IMG/VR virus record: IMGVR_UViG_3300042863_002514
Location: 1-64,000 of that record
Source of the DNA: a virus
Reading direction: 5' to 3' (one strand)
Length of the DNA stretch: 64,000 nucleotides
Under the pieces are notes generated by a model. It was not told the DNA's origin and did not search any database. It was given only the letters and a program-made list of their open reading frames with translations. The position numbers were made by a program, and so were the translations under genes. Below, piece by piece: positions 1-8,695 of this stretch; the stretch's first letter is position 1, and the number at the start of each line of letters is the position of its first letter.

Positions 1-271
1 CTCGGTTGGTGTTCCAACAAATACTTTTGTCTACATCTTGATAGTAGCCGTCAAACAATGCTCGCACAAGATTTTTTCTGCGACTCACTGGTACTTCTGT
101 TCGCATACCAGGACTGTCTACACTAGTTTCAATCACTCCTCGAACCATAGTGGCTAGTGGATCAGTAATACTGGCATGCATCACTGGATTCTGTCGCAAA
201 ATGCTGCTTAGCAAGGTGCTTCCGCTCCGTGGTAGCCCGCTTATCATGTGATAGTGTTTTTCAGTTGTCAT
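1..271 (-). CDS. Sulfotransferase, N-terminal part (cut by window edge)
   Basis: Reading leftward from an ATG at 271, the first 90 residues are visible and the frame runs off the window. Residues 9-21 read MISGLPRSGSTLL, the 5'-phosphosulfate-binding loop that opens PAPS-dependent sulfotransferases. Enzymes of this type move a sulfate group from PAPS to a hydroxyl or amine on a sugar, lipid or protein. The start overlaps the 3' end of the upstream TPR-glycosyltransferase gene by 11 bases, so the two are probably translated from one message. It is the most downstream visible member of a minus-strand modification cluster. The acceptor cannot be told from sequence. The missing C-terminal part holds the other catalytic and PAPS-binding residues, so activity is inferred. 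Confidence 0.85.
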   Translation of the reverse strand, partial: MTTEKHYHMISGLPRSGSTLLSSILRQNPVMHASITDPLATMVRGVIETSVDSPGMRTEVPVSRRKNLVRALFDGYYQDVDKSICWNTNR

Positions 272-1616
272 TTTGTTGTTTTTCTCGTAGAGTTGTTTTA
301 ATAATTTCACCTGCTCTCTGCAATGGTGTAGACCAACACCCTGGAGTCTGTTGCTTCAGTACACGTAAGCTTTTTGAATACCATGGCGTGCTCTCGTCAG
401 TATGTGTGCTGGTCCAAACATAATATTCCAAAATAGGCACACACACAATCCCAGGCACTCCCATACTGGCGGCTGCATGTATTATACTAGTACAACTGCT
501 GAGCACAATATCCATTTGACTGAGATAGTCCAGTGTGTCGTCCCAGGAGTTGATCCTGGCTCGAAGATTATGGCATCTCTCGTGCGTGTGCTGTAGATCA
601 AAATTGTAGATTTCAACATCCGAGGGTATCACACTCAGCATCTGCTCCAAAGGAATACAGCGATAAATGTCCTGCTCAAAATAAGGGTTGCCTTGACATT
701 TTACCCCAACACGTAGTTTTTTTGACGCAGGCAGTTTGGTATGAGGTTGGCCAGACGCTGTGAGATAAGGCCCTTTCCAAAGGTCTTGTTCGCCAACACC
801 CAAATCAATAGGCAAGTTCATGAGATAAGTCCAGGGCTGATGAACATCAATCTCCTCCTCATTCACCAACACTTCAAATCCATGTCGGCGGAACACTTGG
901 GCTAATCCAGGGCGGTCTAATATGCTGAAAAGTTTTGGTTGCATACCCAAGTTTTTGAGATGGTTGAAGAACCTGATGTTGATGAGCTCGTCACCAGCTC
1001 CTCCGCAGGCATTCACATAGAGAGTTTGGCCTGGCACCTTCACTCCATTCCAAATTCTCATTCCTTTGATGTCAAAAACAGTTGTGCGATCTCTGTCCGT
1101 GTGTAGGAACCACCGAATTCCTTCAGCAGTTTGTCCAGCTCGGAGCAGTGGATGAGTGTCAGTTATGCGCAGATTCTCGCACTGGTCAGCTGTGACCCAA
1201 GGCTGACACTTCAAATCATTTATTACTCTTTCGCTCTCGCCACGCTCACCATTTAACTTCAAACTGGCAGCATAACTCACTATAGCGTCAAAGTCATTTG
1301 GGCGCATTTCCAAATTTATCTTATTGTAAAATAATGCTTTTTCTGGCTGATTTGCACGATAATAGGCTTTGCCTAAGTTCACTCTTGCTACATAAGATTC
1401 TTCAGGTGTAGTGCACATACCTGCAACAGTTTCAGCACACTTGACAGCCAAGTCTGTATGACCAATCTTTAGGCTCACTGTGCCCAAAGTTTCCAGCTCT
1501 AGCAGTGTTTGCGCTCTGGGCCAATAATGGTCCAAGAGTTGAAATGCCAGTGGATGATTTTCCTGTTTGGCCAACTCCAGTGCTGTGGTTTTCACATGCT
1601 CAAATGTTGAGCTCAT
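261..1616 (-). CDS. TPR protein with C-terminal glycosyltransferase domain
   Basis: 451 residues. Residues about 1-150 are helical TPR-like repeats (for example LGKAYYRANQPEKALFYNKI near 81-100). From about 195 the protein resembles TPR-linked GT-B glycosyltransferases: GGAGDELINIRF at 205-216 is a nucleotide-sugar-side glycine loop, and SSCTSIIHAAASMGVPG at 373-389 is the usual C-terminal donor-binding segment of GT9/GT41-like enzymes. The likely role is transfer of a sugar to a protein or surface glycan in the infected cell. It lies three bases downstream of the methyltransferase gene and overlaps the sulfotransferase start, so it belongs to a five-gene minus-strand operon. Donor and acceptor are unknown. 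The family is fairly clear; the exact GT family is not. Confidence 0.78.
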   Translation of the reverse strand: MSSTFEHVKTTALELAKQENHPLAFQLLDHYWPRAQTLLELETLGTVSLKIGHTDLAVKCAETVAGMCTTPEESYVARVNLGKAYYRANQPEKALFYNKINLEMRPNDFDAIVSYAASLKLNGERGESERVINDLKCQPWVTADQCENLRITDTHPLLRAGQTAEGIRWFLHTDRDRTTVFDIKGMRIWNGVKVPGQTLYVNACGGAGDELINIRFFNHLKNLGMQPKLFSILDRPGLAQVFRRHGFEVLVNEEEIDVHQPWTYLMNLPIDLGVGEQDLWKGPYLTASGQPHTKLPASKKLRVGVKCQGNPYFEQDIYRCIPLEQMLSVIPSDVEIYNFDLQHTHERCHNLRARINSWDDTLDYLSQMDIVLSSCTSIIHAAASMGVPGIVCVPILEYYVWTSTHTDESTPWYSKSLRVLKQQTPGCWSTPLQRAGEIIKTTLREKQQNDN

Positions 1617-1619
1617 GGG

Positions 1620-2162
1620 TTACTTTACTACCACTAACTGAATGTAGACTTCGTCGATTATGTTACAGTGCTGTTCAAGATACTGCTCTACCTGTTCTTT
1701 AGGTTGCCCCACAAATTGATCTTTGTATTTTTCCATGGGTCGCAAGCTGTAGTCCACCACCTCAAAATCCACATTGTAGCGTTCGGCAAGCCTACTGGCA
1801 TGTGCACCTTGCTTGCGTGCCAATTGGTTGTATTTGCAGCCAAACAAGCGCAAGCCATCTACAGTGACTGGGCGTTTGTGCGTGGGGTCGCTGAAGAAGT
1901 CATCACTGCGGTGATGAGGTACATGAATATGTACTCTTGCCCCAGGTTTGCACACTCGATAAATTTCCTGCAGACAGTGAAAATACCCCTCGCCCAAGTG
2001 CTCTAACACATGAGTGGCTCTCAACACATCTACACTGTTGGTGGGAAATGGGAAAATGTCTTTTTCAAGGTCAAAACAAAAATCAGGATTGCAGTTGGGA
2101 TCGTAGTCACAGTGCACATATCCATCAATCCTGTCTTCACCTGCGCCAATATAGATTTTCAT
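1620..2162 (-). CDS. SAM-dependent methyltransferase (class I, type-11-like)
   Basis: 180 residues. It opens with a glycine motif, IGAGEDRIDGYVHCDYD, typical of the short 'predicted SAM-dependent methyltransferase' group that works on sugars or small metabolites. The segment ATHVLEHLGEGYFHCLQEI, followed by RVCKPGARVHIHVPHH, matches the VLEH...L.E..RVLKPGG signature of type-11 methyltransferases. The start codon overlaps the stop of the carbamoyltransferase gene by three bases (CAATGA), which suggests translational coupling. Together with the carbamoyltransferase, sulfotransferase and glycosyltransferase it points to late decoration of a sugar. The substrate is not known. Confidence 0.75.
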   Translation of the reverse strand: MKIYIGAGEDRIDGYVHCDYDPNCNPDFCFDLEKDIFPFPTNSVDVLRATHVLEHLGEGYFHCLQEIYRVCKPGARVHIHVPHHRSDDFFSDPTHKRPVTVDGLRLFGCKYNQLARKQGAHASRLAERYNVDFEVVDYSLRPMEKYKDQFVGQPKEQVEQYLEQHCNIIDEVYIQLVVVK

Positions 2163-3763
2163 TGTGATTTCTCCAAAAGCTGTCCATTCAACATCAGTGC
2201 GGCAACGCTGTCATTGGTTTCAAAAAATCTCAAACTCTGTTCAGGAGTTTCCATAATGGGCTCTCCAGCGCCATTCAAGCTGGTGTTGCACAGCACAGGA
2301 ACGCCTGTCAATTGATGGTAACAAGTGAGCAGTTGGTGCAACTGGGGATTTTGTTCAGCTGTAACAGTTTGCGGGCGTGCACTGTTGTCCACATGACACA
2401 CTGCTGGAATCAGTTGCGGCTTCAGCACTTGTGCAGTGTAAAGCATGTAGGGGCTCGAGGGTATTGGCAAGGAGAACCAATCGTGGGCGTGTTCCTGCAA
2501 CACCACAGGCGCAATAGGTCGAAACCATTCTCTGTTTTTCACTGCGAAATTTATTTTCTCACGCATGTGATAGCTTTGTGCATCAGCCAAAAGACTTCTG
2601 TGGCCCAGTGCTCGAGGCCCATATTCGCTTCTGCCCCAGTGCCAGGCCACTATAGCTCCTTGAGCCAGTAGCTCACAAACTCTAGTGTAGTCCACAATGG
2701 AGGTAGTGTTTTGAGAAGGTCCCAAATAACATAAATTCTGCGGTTGATAATTTTGCCTTGGTAAGTCAAACAAATGGTGCGCTACCCAAAGAGCGGCGCC
2801 CACCGCATTGCCGTCATCGCCACATGCAGGAAAGTGATGAATGCCCTCCCAAAGCTTGCTTTCAGCTATCCGGCTGTTCAAGATGCAGTTCAGCATGCTG
2901 CCACCACTGAGGCATAACTGTCGTTGCGGATAAATTTGGTGCAGTGTAGCTAGTGTTTCCAGAACACTCTTCTCCAGTAGCTCTTGAATAGTAGCAGCCA
3001 AATCACTGCTTTCCTTGTGTGTGAGCTCATGTGGGTGCTTGGCAATGAGTTTTTCCCACACATTGCTCCAGAACTTCCTGTATTCCAACTCAGCGTGTTC
3101 TTGAACACTGAACCATTGTTTTTTCAAAATCTCATCAAAAATAGGGCCAGTGAGTGATTTACCATAACTGCTGAGTCCCATGGTGGTGCCTGCCTTGCTG
3201 TAGGCTGGGGAGAAACCCAACAGCTCGGTGAAGATGGCATACCCAATACCTGAGATGAGTGTTGGGCACATTTGAGCTTGAAGCTTAGTGCCTTCACCAA
3301 AAAACACCATGTTGTTGTCGCCAAGTTCGCCAAAACTGCTGTCTAAGCTGAAACAAATGGCCTTATCAAAATTGCTAGTGTAGTAGGCACTGCTGGCATG
3401 CGCCAAATGATGTGGCAGCACATACACTGGTATTTTGTGGCTGCCGAGGAAAACACCTGTAAGCGTTCGCACGTCGTTGTTGTAGAGTGAGTAGGCAGTT
3501 CTCTCCACAGTGTTGCCATCACTGTCATATAGTGCCAAGACACCGTTGCTGTGGTTGGCCTTGTAGTCAGCCAATGCTATGCAACTGATGTCCTCAGGTT
3601 TAAGTGAAGCTTCCTGAAGTATAGCCTCAATTGTTTTGTTGGTTACACCAAAAGCCTTTTTTTCTCTAGTAACACGTTCTGTTCCCAAAGCTGCTGTTAA
3701 TCTGCCATTTTTCACAACTGCCACAGCACCGTCGTGAGAAAAATTCATTCCCAATATGTTCAT
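2159..3763 (-). CDS. Carbamoyltransferase (NodU/CmcH/TobZ family)
   Basis: 534 residues, close to the family's usual length. The N-terminal Kae1-like part begins MNILGMNFSHDGAVAVVKNG and carries HHLAHASSAYY, the metal and ATP site motif of this family. It continues with a glycine-rich segment (CLSGGSMLNC) and the C-terminal carbamoyl-phosphate half with YGPRALGHRSLLADA and NREWFRPIAPVV. Such enzymes make a carbamoyl-adenylate from carbamoyl phosphate and ATP and move the carbamoyl group to a hydroxyl, often on a sugar. The gene sits in the minus-strand modification operon, three bases after the DUF5672 gene. All recognisable family motifs are present, so the enzyme is likely active. The acceptor is unknown; a glycan on the virion or host surface is an inference. 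Confidence 0.9.
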   Translation of the reverse strand: MNILGMNFSHDGAVAVVKNGRLTAALGTERVTREKKAFGVTNKTIEAILQEASLKPEDISCIALADYKANHSNGVLALYDSDGNTVERTAYSLYNNDVRTLTGVFLGSHKIPVYVLPHHLAHASSAYYTSNFDKAICFSLDSSFGELGDNNMVFFGEGTKLQAQMCPTLISGIGYAIFTELLGFSPAYSKAGTTMGLSSYGKSLTGPIFDEILKKQWFSVQEHAELEYRKFWSNVWEKLIAKHPHELTHKESSDLAATIQELLEKSVLETLATLHQIYPQRQLCLSGGSMLNCILNSRIAESKLWEGIHHFPACGDDGNAVGAALWVAHHLFDLPRQNYQPQNLCYLGPSQNTTSIVDYTRVCELLAQGAIVAWHWGRSEYGPRALGHRSLLADAQSYHMREKINFAVKNREWFRPIAPVVLQEHAHDWFSLPIPSSPYMLYTAQVLKPQLIPAVCHVDNSARPQTVTAEQNPQLHQLLTCYHQLTGVPVLCNTSLNGAGEPIMETPEQSLRFFETNDSVAALMLNGQLLEKSQ

Positions 3764-3766
3764 AAC

Positions 3767-4597
3767 TTAGTATAATAGCCATTTGTCCTGAGAAATCAAA
3801 TAATCACGTAAATGTAAATATCCCTTCATCATGGTGTGAAATTTCAATAATTGCCCTTGCATGGTGTTTTTGTTGTAGTCAATTTTTTCCAAATGTTCAA
3901 AGTAGAAGAGGCATTCTTGTTCGCTGAGATACAAAGGTGCGTTGTACCAACCATGAAATCCCAATGCTGAGGTGTAACCAGTGAGCACTTCTGCACAGAA
4001 TTTTAAGCTGATATGTGCTGGAGCGAATCGAATGTTGTAGGCAGTTTCAAGGTAATTCTGGTTGAGCAGTGTAATCACAGCATCCTCACTGATGAAGGGC
4101 GTGTTGTGATTGGGGGTGTAGTTCCGGGTTTTGATCTGGGGATCTTCAGCTAGGATTTTGAGGAGGCGACGGCTTCGCAAGCTTAATCCTCCGCCACAGG
4201 TGAACCAATCTGCGTTTTTAAATTCTTGGTAGTGGCCACTGGCTTGCAGGCTGCCTTTCATTGGCGGAAATTCAGGATGCGAGAGGCTGCCCACGTAATC
4301 ATATTCAAAATATTCATCAGTCCAGGCTTTGGGGTTTGTGGCTATGCCATCATAGTGTGCTATCAACACAAAATCAGTGTTGATGTAGCTGTGCATGCTC
4401 TTGAGGCAGAAATCACAGTATTCCAGCATGCCAAAGTTTTCTGGAATTGGATATTGTGTATGGGGTTGTGCAAGAGTTAATGGTTGATCTGACACCACAA
4501 TTGTGGTGGTGATCGGTGTAGAGGCAAGGGTTTTTTGAAGTGAGAAACTAGTGAGTTCGTGCTGGATGTTTGTGATGGTGAATAGAGTAAGGGTCAT
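3767..4597 (-). CDS. DUF5672-type glycosyltransferase-like protein
   Basis: 276 residues. Residues about 75-110 (FVLIAHYDGIATNPKAW, then EYFEYDYVGS) match the QHDG..LNP..W...FL.YDYIGAP signature of DUF5672 proteins, and GGGLSLRSRRLLKIL matches their GNGGFSLRS segment. A conserved SEDAVI acid motif follows near residue 185. DUF5672 members usually lie in capsule or glycan gene clusters and have a GT-A-like fold, but no reaction is firmly known. It is the first visible gene of the modification operon, 32 bases downstream of the last RCC1-like gene. A role in glycan assembly is inferred from family and neighbours. Confidence 0.72.
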   Translation of the reverse strand: MTLTLFTITNIQHELTSFSLQKTLASTPITTTIVVSDQPLTLAQPHTQYPIPENFGMLEYCDFCLKSMHSYINTDFVLIAHYDGIATNPKAWTDEYFEYDYVGSLSHPEFPPMKGSLQASGHYQEFKNADWFTCGGGLSLRSRRLLKILAEDPQIKTRNYTPNHNTPFISEDAVITLLNQNYLETAYNIRFAPAHISLKFCAEVLTGYTSALGFHGWYNAPLYLSEQECLFYFEHLEKIDYNKNTMQGQLLKFHTMMKGYLHLRDYLISQDKWLLY

Positions 4598-4629
4598 CCA
4601 GTAAGCTTAGTTGGCGATTTGACTGTGTG

Positions 4630-5979
4630 CTAGTTATAGCACTGGAGAATTGCAGCCGTCATGGAACCGGCCGAAGTTTGACACCACGCGGTGCTGCTGC
4701 TTATTTCTCTCACCGGACTTGAGCGATTGGTAACAGTGTTATCTCCTAACACACCGCAATCGTTAAATCCCCAAGTCCAAAGTGTGCCATCTGTCTTTAT
4801 TGCAGTGTTGTGATTACTACCAGCTGAAGTTTGACACCAAGTGGTGGAATTGGTGATTTCTCTCCCTGGACTTGATAGTAGACCTGTGTTGTTGATTCCT
4901 AACTGCCCACACTGGTTAAATCCCCAACTCCAAAGTGTGCCATCTGTTTTTATTGCACTAGTCCAGGCGCTTGCCGAAGTTTGACACCAAGTGGTGCTGC
5001 TGCTTATTTCTCTCACCGGACTTGAGCGATTGGTAACAGTGTTATCTCCCAACTGCCCACACCTATTACACCCCCAACTCCAAAGTGTGCCATCTGTCTT
5101 TACTGCACTGATGGTAATACCTTTACCAGCTGATGTTTGACGCCAAGTGGTGGAACTGGTGATTTCCCTTACAGGACTTGAGCGATTGGTAACAGTGGTG
5201 TCTCCTAACATACCGCAATAGTTATTTCCCCAACTCCAAAGTGTACCATCTGTTTTTAATGCACTGGTGTGAAAACTACCACTTGATGTTTGACACCAAG
5301 TGGTTGAACTGGTGATTTCTCTCACTGGACTTGAGCGACTTGTAACAGTGTTATCTCCCAATCTGCCACACCCGTTATATCCCCAAGTCCAAAGTGTACC
5401 ATCTGTTTTTAATGCACTGTTGTGAGAATTACCAGCTGAAGTTTGACACCAAGTAGTTGAACTGGTGATTTCCCTTACAGGACTTGAGCGACTTGTAACA
5501 GTGTTGACTCCCAACTGACCCTGGACATTGTATCCCCAAGTCCACAGTGTGCTATCTGTTTTTATTGCACTAGTGAAGGCGCTGCCTGCCGAAGTTTGAC
5601 ACCAAGTGACAGAACTGGTGATTTCTCTCACTGGACTTGAGCGACTTGTAACAGTGTTGTCTCCTAACGGACCGCATATATTACGACCCCAAGTCCACAT
5701 CTGTCTAAGAGGCCAATCTCGACGTAAAACCCTACCATCCAATCCCACCCATGAAGTACAAGTGGATATTACAGGTACACAAATACTTTTGACAAAAACT
5801 GTTTGACCAAAACCTATGCACTTTGTAGCTAGGTCAGGTAAGTCTGATACTGTGTTAACAACAAAACTAATGCCAACTCCAGCAGCACTGGTTTGGGCTG
5901 CTAACAAAGGAAAACAAACACTGTCGCAAGCAGTTATTAATGAGTCAATACTAGTTTGGATTTCAGAGGGTGTTGGCAT
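4630..5979 (-). CDS. RCC1-like seven-bladed propeller protein 1 (putative tail fibre/adhesin)
   Basis: 449 residues. After an N-terminal region of about 90 residues come seven repeats of about 52 residues, each with W(S/T)WG.N..G.LGDNTVT, (N/S)RSSPVREI and TTWCQTSAG blocks. Seven RCC1-type repeats are the number that closes a seven-bladed beta-propeller. GGAG lies seven bases before the ATG and supports the start. The protein is the last gene of a six-member tandem array and ends short, after an incomplete repeat (AILQCYN). Phage context, fibre-assembly neighbours and repeat architecture suggest a receptor-binding or virion-surface role. RCC1 domains also act as protein-binding platforms, so a host-directed role is possible. 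No signal peptide is seen. Confidence 0.72.
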   Translation of the reverse strand: MPTPSEIQTSIDSLITACDSVCFPLLAAQTSAAGVGISFVVNTVSDLPDLATKCIGFGQTVFVKSICVPVISTCTSWVGLDGRVLRRDWPLRQMWTWGRNICGPLGDNTVTSRSSPVREITSSVTWCQTSAGSAFTSAIKTDSTLWTWGYNVQGQLGVNTVTSRSSPVREITSSTTWCQTSAGNSHNSALKTDGTLWTWGYNGCGRLGDNTVTSRSSPVREITSSTTWCQTSSGSFHTSALKTDGTLWSWGNNYCGMLGDTTVTNRSSPVREITSSTTWRQTSAGKGITISAVKTDGTLWSWGCNRCGQLGDNTVTNRSSPVREISSSTTWCQTSASAWTSAIKTDGTLWSWGFNQCGQLGINNTGLLSSPGREITNSTTWCQTSAGSNHNTAIKTDGTLWTWGFNDCGVLGDNTVTNRSSPVREISSSTAWCQTSAGSMTAAILQCYN

Positions 5980-5992
5980 GTTCTGTCTCCAT

Positions 5993-7333
5993 TTACTTCA
6001 AGGCACTGGTGTGAAAACCACCAGCTGATGTTTGACGCCAAGTGGTGGAACTGGTGATTTCCCTTACAGGACTTGAGCGATTGGTAACAGTGGTGTCTCC
6101 CAACTGACCAGAGCCATTGCCGCCCCAAGTCCAAAGTGTGCCATATATTTTTAATGCACTGGTATGTATCCACCCGACAGAAGTTTGACACCAAGTGGTG
6201 GAACTGGTGATTTCCCTTACAGGACTTGAGCGATTGGTAACAGTGGTGTCTCCCAACTGACCAGAGCCATTGTATCCCCAAGTCCACAGGGAGCCATCTG
6301 TTTTTATTGCAGCGGTATGGATACCAGCTGAAGTTCGACACCAATTGGTGCTGTTGGTAATTTCTATGTTTGGATTTGAACTATTAGTGATGGTGTTGTT
6401 TCCCAGCTGGCCCGACCCGTTTTCTCCCCAAGTCCAAAGTGTGCCATTTGTTTTTATTGCAGCAGTATTCGTAGGGCCTGCTGAAGTTTGACACCAAGTG
6501 GTTGAACTGCTACTTTCTCTCACTGGACTTGACTTAGCCGTAACAGTGTTGTCTCCCAACTGACCCCAACCGTTCCAGCCCCAAGTCCAAAGTGTGCCAT
6601 CTGTTTTTAATGCACTGGTATGGCTGCCGCTGTTAAACCCGCCTGACGAAGTTTGACACCAAGTAGTTGAGCTGGTGATTTCTCTCACTGGGCTTGAGCG
6701 ACTAGTGACAGTGTTGTTTCCCAGCGTACCACAGGATGCATTTCCCCAACTCCAAAGTGTGCTATCTGTTTTCAATGCGCTTGTGTGGGCATTACCAGCT
6801 GAAGTTTGACACCAAGTGGTTGAGCTTGTGATTTCCCTTACAGGACTTGAGCGACTTGTAACAGTGTTATCTCCCAACTGACCAGAGACATTGTAGCCCC
6901 AAGTCCACAGTGTGCTATCTGTTTTTATTGCACTAGTCCTACCACCGTTGGCAGCGGCGGCTGAAGTTTGACACCAAGTGGTGGAACTGGTGATTTCTCT
7001 CACTGGACTTGAGCGACTAGTGACAGTGTTGTCTCCTAACCGACCACACCCGTTAAAGCCCCAACTCCAAATTTGGTTTAGGGGAGTAGTACCTATAACA
7101 CCCCATCCCGTAACTGTGGCCACATACAGTGAGGTATTCAACACAACATAATACAATTCACCCACATTTGCGGCGGCTGTTGGTAAATCAGTCACTGCGT
7201 TCACCACATACACCTTGCCGCTTCTCAACTGCTGCAATACCTTGCTGTAGTAAAACAAATCCTGCTCATTAGTAGTGCTGGATATTTTTTGCTGCATTGT
7301 GAACACTAGATTAGCTACATTGATGGTAGACAT
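5993..7333 (-). CDS. RCC1-like seven-bladed propeller protein 2
   Basis: 446 residues from the ATG at 7333, which overlaps the stop of the upstream paralogue by one base (TGATG) and has an AGGA about eight bases upstream. The N-terminal module includes LPTAAANVGELYYV, related to the 'LPTA..N.G' segment in the paralogues. Seven repeats follow, each opening with W(S/T)WG and containing a SSPVRE or closely related block. Repeat 5 has drifted most (NSSNPNIEI in place of the usual RSSPVREI). One Cys per repeat (W-C-Q/R-T-S) is conserved except in the last repeat, which has WRQTS. The C-terminus stops directly after the last HTSALK, which suggests ring closure using the N-terminal strand as in RCC1 propellers. 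Confidence 0.72.
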   Translation of the reverse strand: MSTINVANLVFTMQQKISSTTNEQDLFYYSKVLQQLRSGKVYVVNAVTDLPTAAANVGELYYVVLNTSLYVATVTGWGVIGTTPLNQIWSWGFNGCGRLGDNTVTSRSSPVREITSSTTWCQTSAAAANGGRTSAIKTDSTLWTWGYNVSGQLGDNTVTSRSSPVREITSSTTWCQTSAGNAHTSALKTDSTLWSWGNASCGTLGNNTVTSRSSPVREITSSTTWCQTSSGGFNSGSHTSALKTDGTLWTWGWNGWGQLGDNTVTAKSSPVRESSSSTTWCQTSAGPTNTAAIKTNGTLWTWGENGSGQLGNNTITNSSNPNIEITNSTNWCRTSAGIHTAAIKTDGSLWTWGYNGSGQLGDTTVTNRSSPVREITSSTTWCQTSVGWIHTSALKIYGTLWTWGGNGSGQLGDTTVTNRSSPVREITSSTTWRQTSAGGFHTSALK

Positions 7334-8694
7334 CAAAGGAATCCTTTGCAGGTTAGGATTTTTAAGGCACTAATATGGGCAGATGCCGAAGTTTGAAACC
7401 AAGTAGTAAAACTGCTGATTTCTCTTACTGGACTTGAGCGACCAGTTGTTGTGTTGTCTCCCAACTGACCATACTGGTTCCGGCCCCAATTCCAAAGTGA
7501 ACCATCGGTTTTCAATGCACTGACTGTCTGATTTCTGGAAGTTGAGGTTCGACACCAATTATTGCTGCTGGTGATTTCTCGCCCTGGTACTCCAGTACAT
7601 GCGGTGGTGTTGTTTCCCAACACACCACAACTGCCGTACCCCCAGGTCCAAAGTGTGCCATCTGTTTTTACTGCGGTGCCGGCATTGGAACCTGAGGCAG
7701 TTTGACACCAAGAAGTACTAGAGAGGGCTTCTCTCACTGGACTTGATCTATTGGTTGAGGTTCCGTCTCCCAATGTACCGCAGAAATTGCGTCCCCAAAC
7801 CCACAATGTGGAGTCTGTTTTCACTGCACTGGATACTTGACTTCCAGGGGAAGTTTGGCACCAATTGGTGGAACTGGTGATTTCTCTCACTGGACTTGAC
7901 CGCGTATTGGTGGAGTTGTCTCCTAACTGACCCCAAATACCACATCCCCAAGTCCATAGTGAACCATCTGTTTTAACTGCACTAGCTATGCTCGCACCAA
8001 AGGCAATTTGGCACCAATTGCTGCTGCTGCTGATTTCTCTTACCGGACTTGAGCGACTTGTTGTTGTGTTATCGCCCAACTGCCCACAGAGATTGAGTCC
8101 CCACACCCAAAGTGTGCCATCAGTTTTTATTGCACTAGTGGGACTATTACTACCAGCCGCAGTTTGGCACCAATTACTGCTGCTGCTGATTTCTCTTACG
8201 GGACTTGAGCGACTTGTTGTTGTGTTGTCTCCTAACGAACCACCCGTGTTATAGCCCCAACTCCAAAGCGAGCCATCTGTTTTTATTGCACTGGTGTGAC
8301 CACCACCAGCCGAAGTTTGACACCAATTGCCGCTGTTGCTGATTTCTCTCACCGGACTTGACCGACAAGTAACAGTGTTGTCTCCCAACTGACCAAACCC
8401 ATTGGCTCCCCAAGAAAAAACGCTGGGTTCAACACGCTGCACGATGCTTCGAAAGTCTGTTGTCCAACAAATGCCATCACTGACGCGATACTGGCAAGTG
8501 TCTTGTAGATACACCATCCTTCCTTGATTCAAGGTCGCAGTGGGCAAAGCAGCGAGATTGGAAAAAGAAACCACTGCTTGAGTGTCGAGAATACATTGTG
8601 CACCCTGCAACTGACAACAGCTTAATGGAGTAAGCCCACCTGCTGCCAAACGTGAAGTAATTTGTGTTTGTAGTGTTTTTGCTGATGTGGTCAT
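7333..8694 (-). CDS. RCC1-like seven-bladed propeller protein 3
   Basis: 453 residues from the ATG at 8694, one base after the stop of the upstream paralogue (TAA-C-ATG). An in-frame TTG 15 bases upstream would add five residues. The N-terminal module reads LPTATLNQGRMVYL and then YRVSDGICWT, a pattern also found in phage fibre proteins that describe 'RYSDGT.W' strands. Seven repeats follow: FSWGANGFG, WSWGYN, WVWGLN, WTWGCG, WVWGRN, WTWGYG, WNWGRN. In repeat 6 the usual RSSPVRE block has changed to TGVPGREI. The tight spacing implies co-translation with its neighbours. Function is inferred as for the other array members. Confidence 0.72.
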   Translation of the reverse strand: MTTSAKTLQTQITSRLAAGGLTPLSCCQLQGAQCILDTQAVVSFSNLAALPTATLNQGRMVYLQDTCQYRVSDGICWTTDFRSIVQRVEPSVFSWGANGFGQLGDNTVTCRSSPVREISNSGNWCQTSAGGGHTSAIKTDGSLWSWGYNTGGSLGDNTTTSRSSPVREISSSSNWCQTAAGSNSPTSAIKTDGTLWVWGLNLCGQLGDNTTTSRSSPVREISSSSNWCQIAFGASIASAVKTDGSLWTWGCGIWGQLGDNSTNTRSSPVREITSSTNWCQTSPGSQVSSAVKTDSTLWVWGRNFCGTLGDGTSTNRSSPVREALSSTSWCQTASGSNAGTAVKTDGTLWTWGYGSCGVLGNNTTACTGVPGREITSSNNWCRTSTSRNQTVSALKTDGSLWNWGRNQYGQLGDNTTTGRSSPVREISSFTTWFQTSASAHISALKILTCKGFL

Positions 8695-8695
8695 G

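Noticed and set aside
229-2671. Several short plus-strand frames across the modification cluster
   Set aside because: All are opposite well-supported minus-strand genes, have no start signals and show no protein-like composition.
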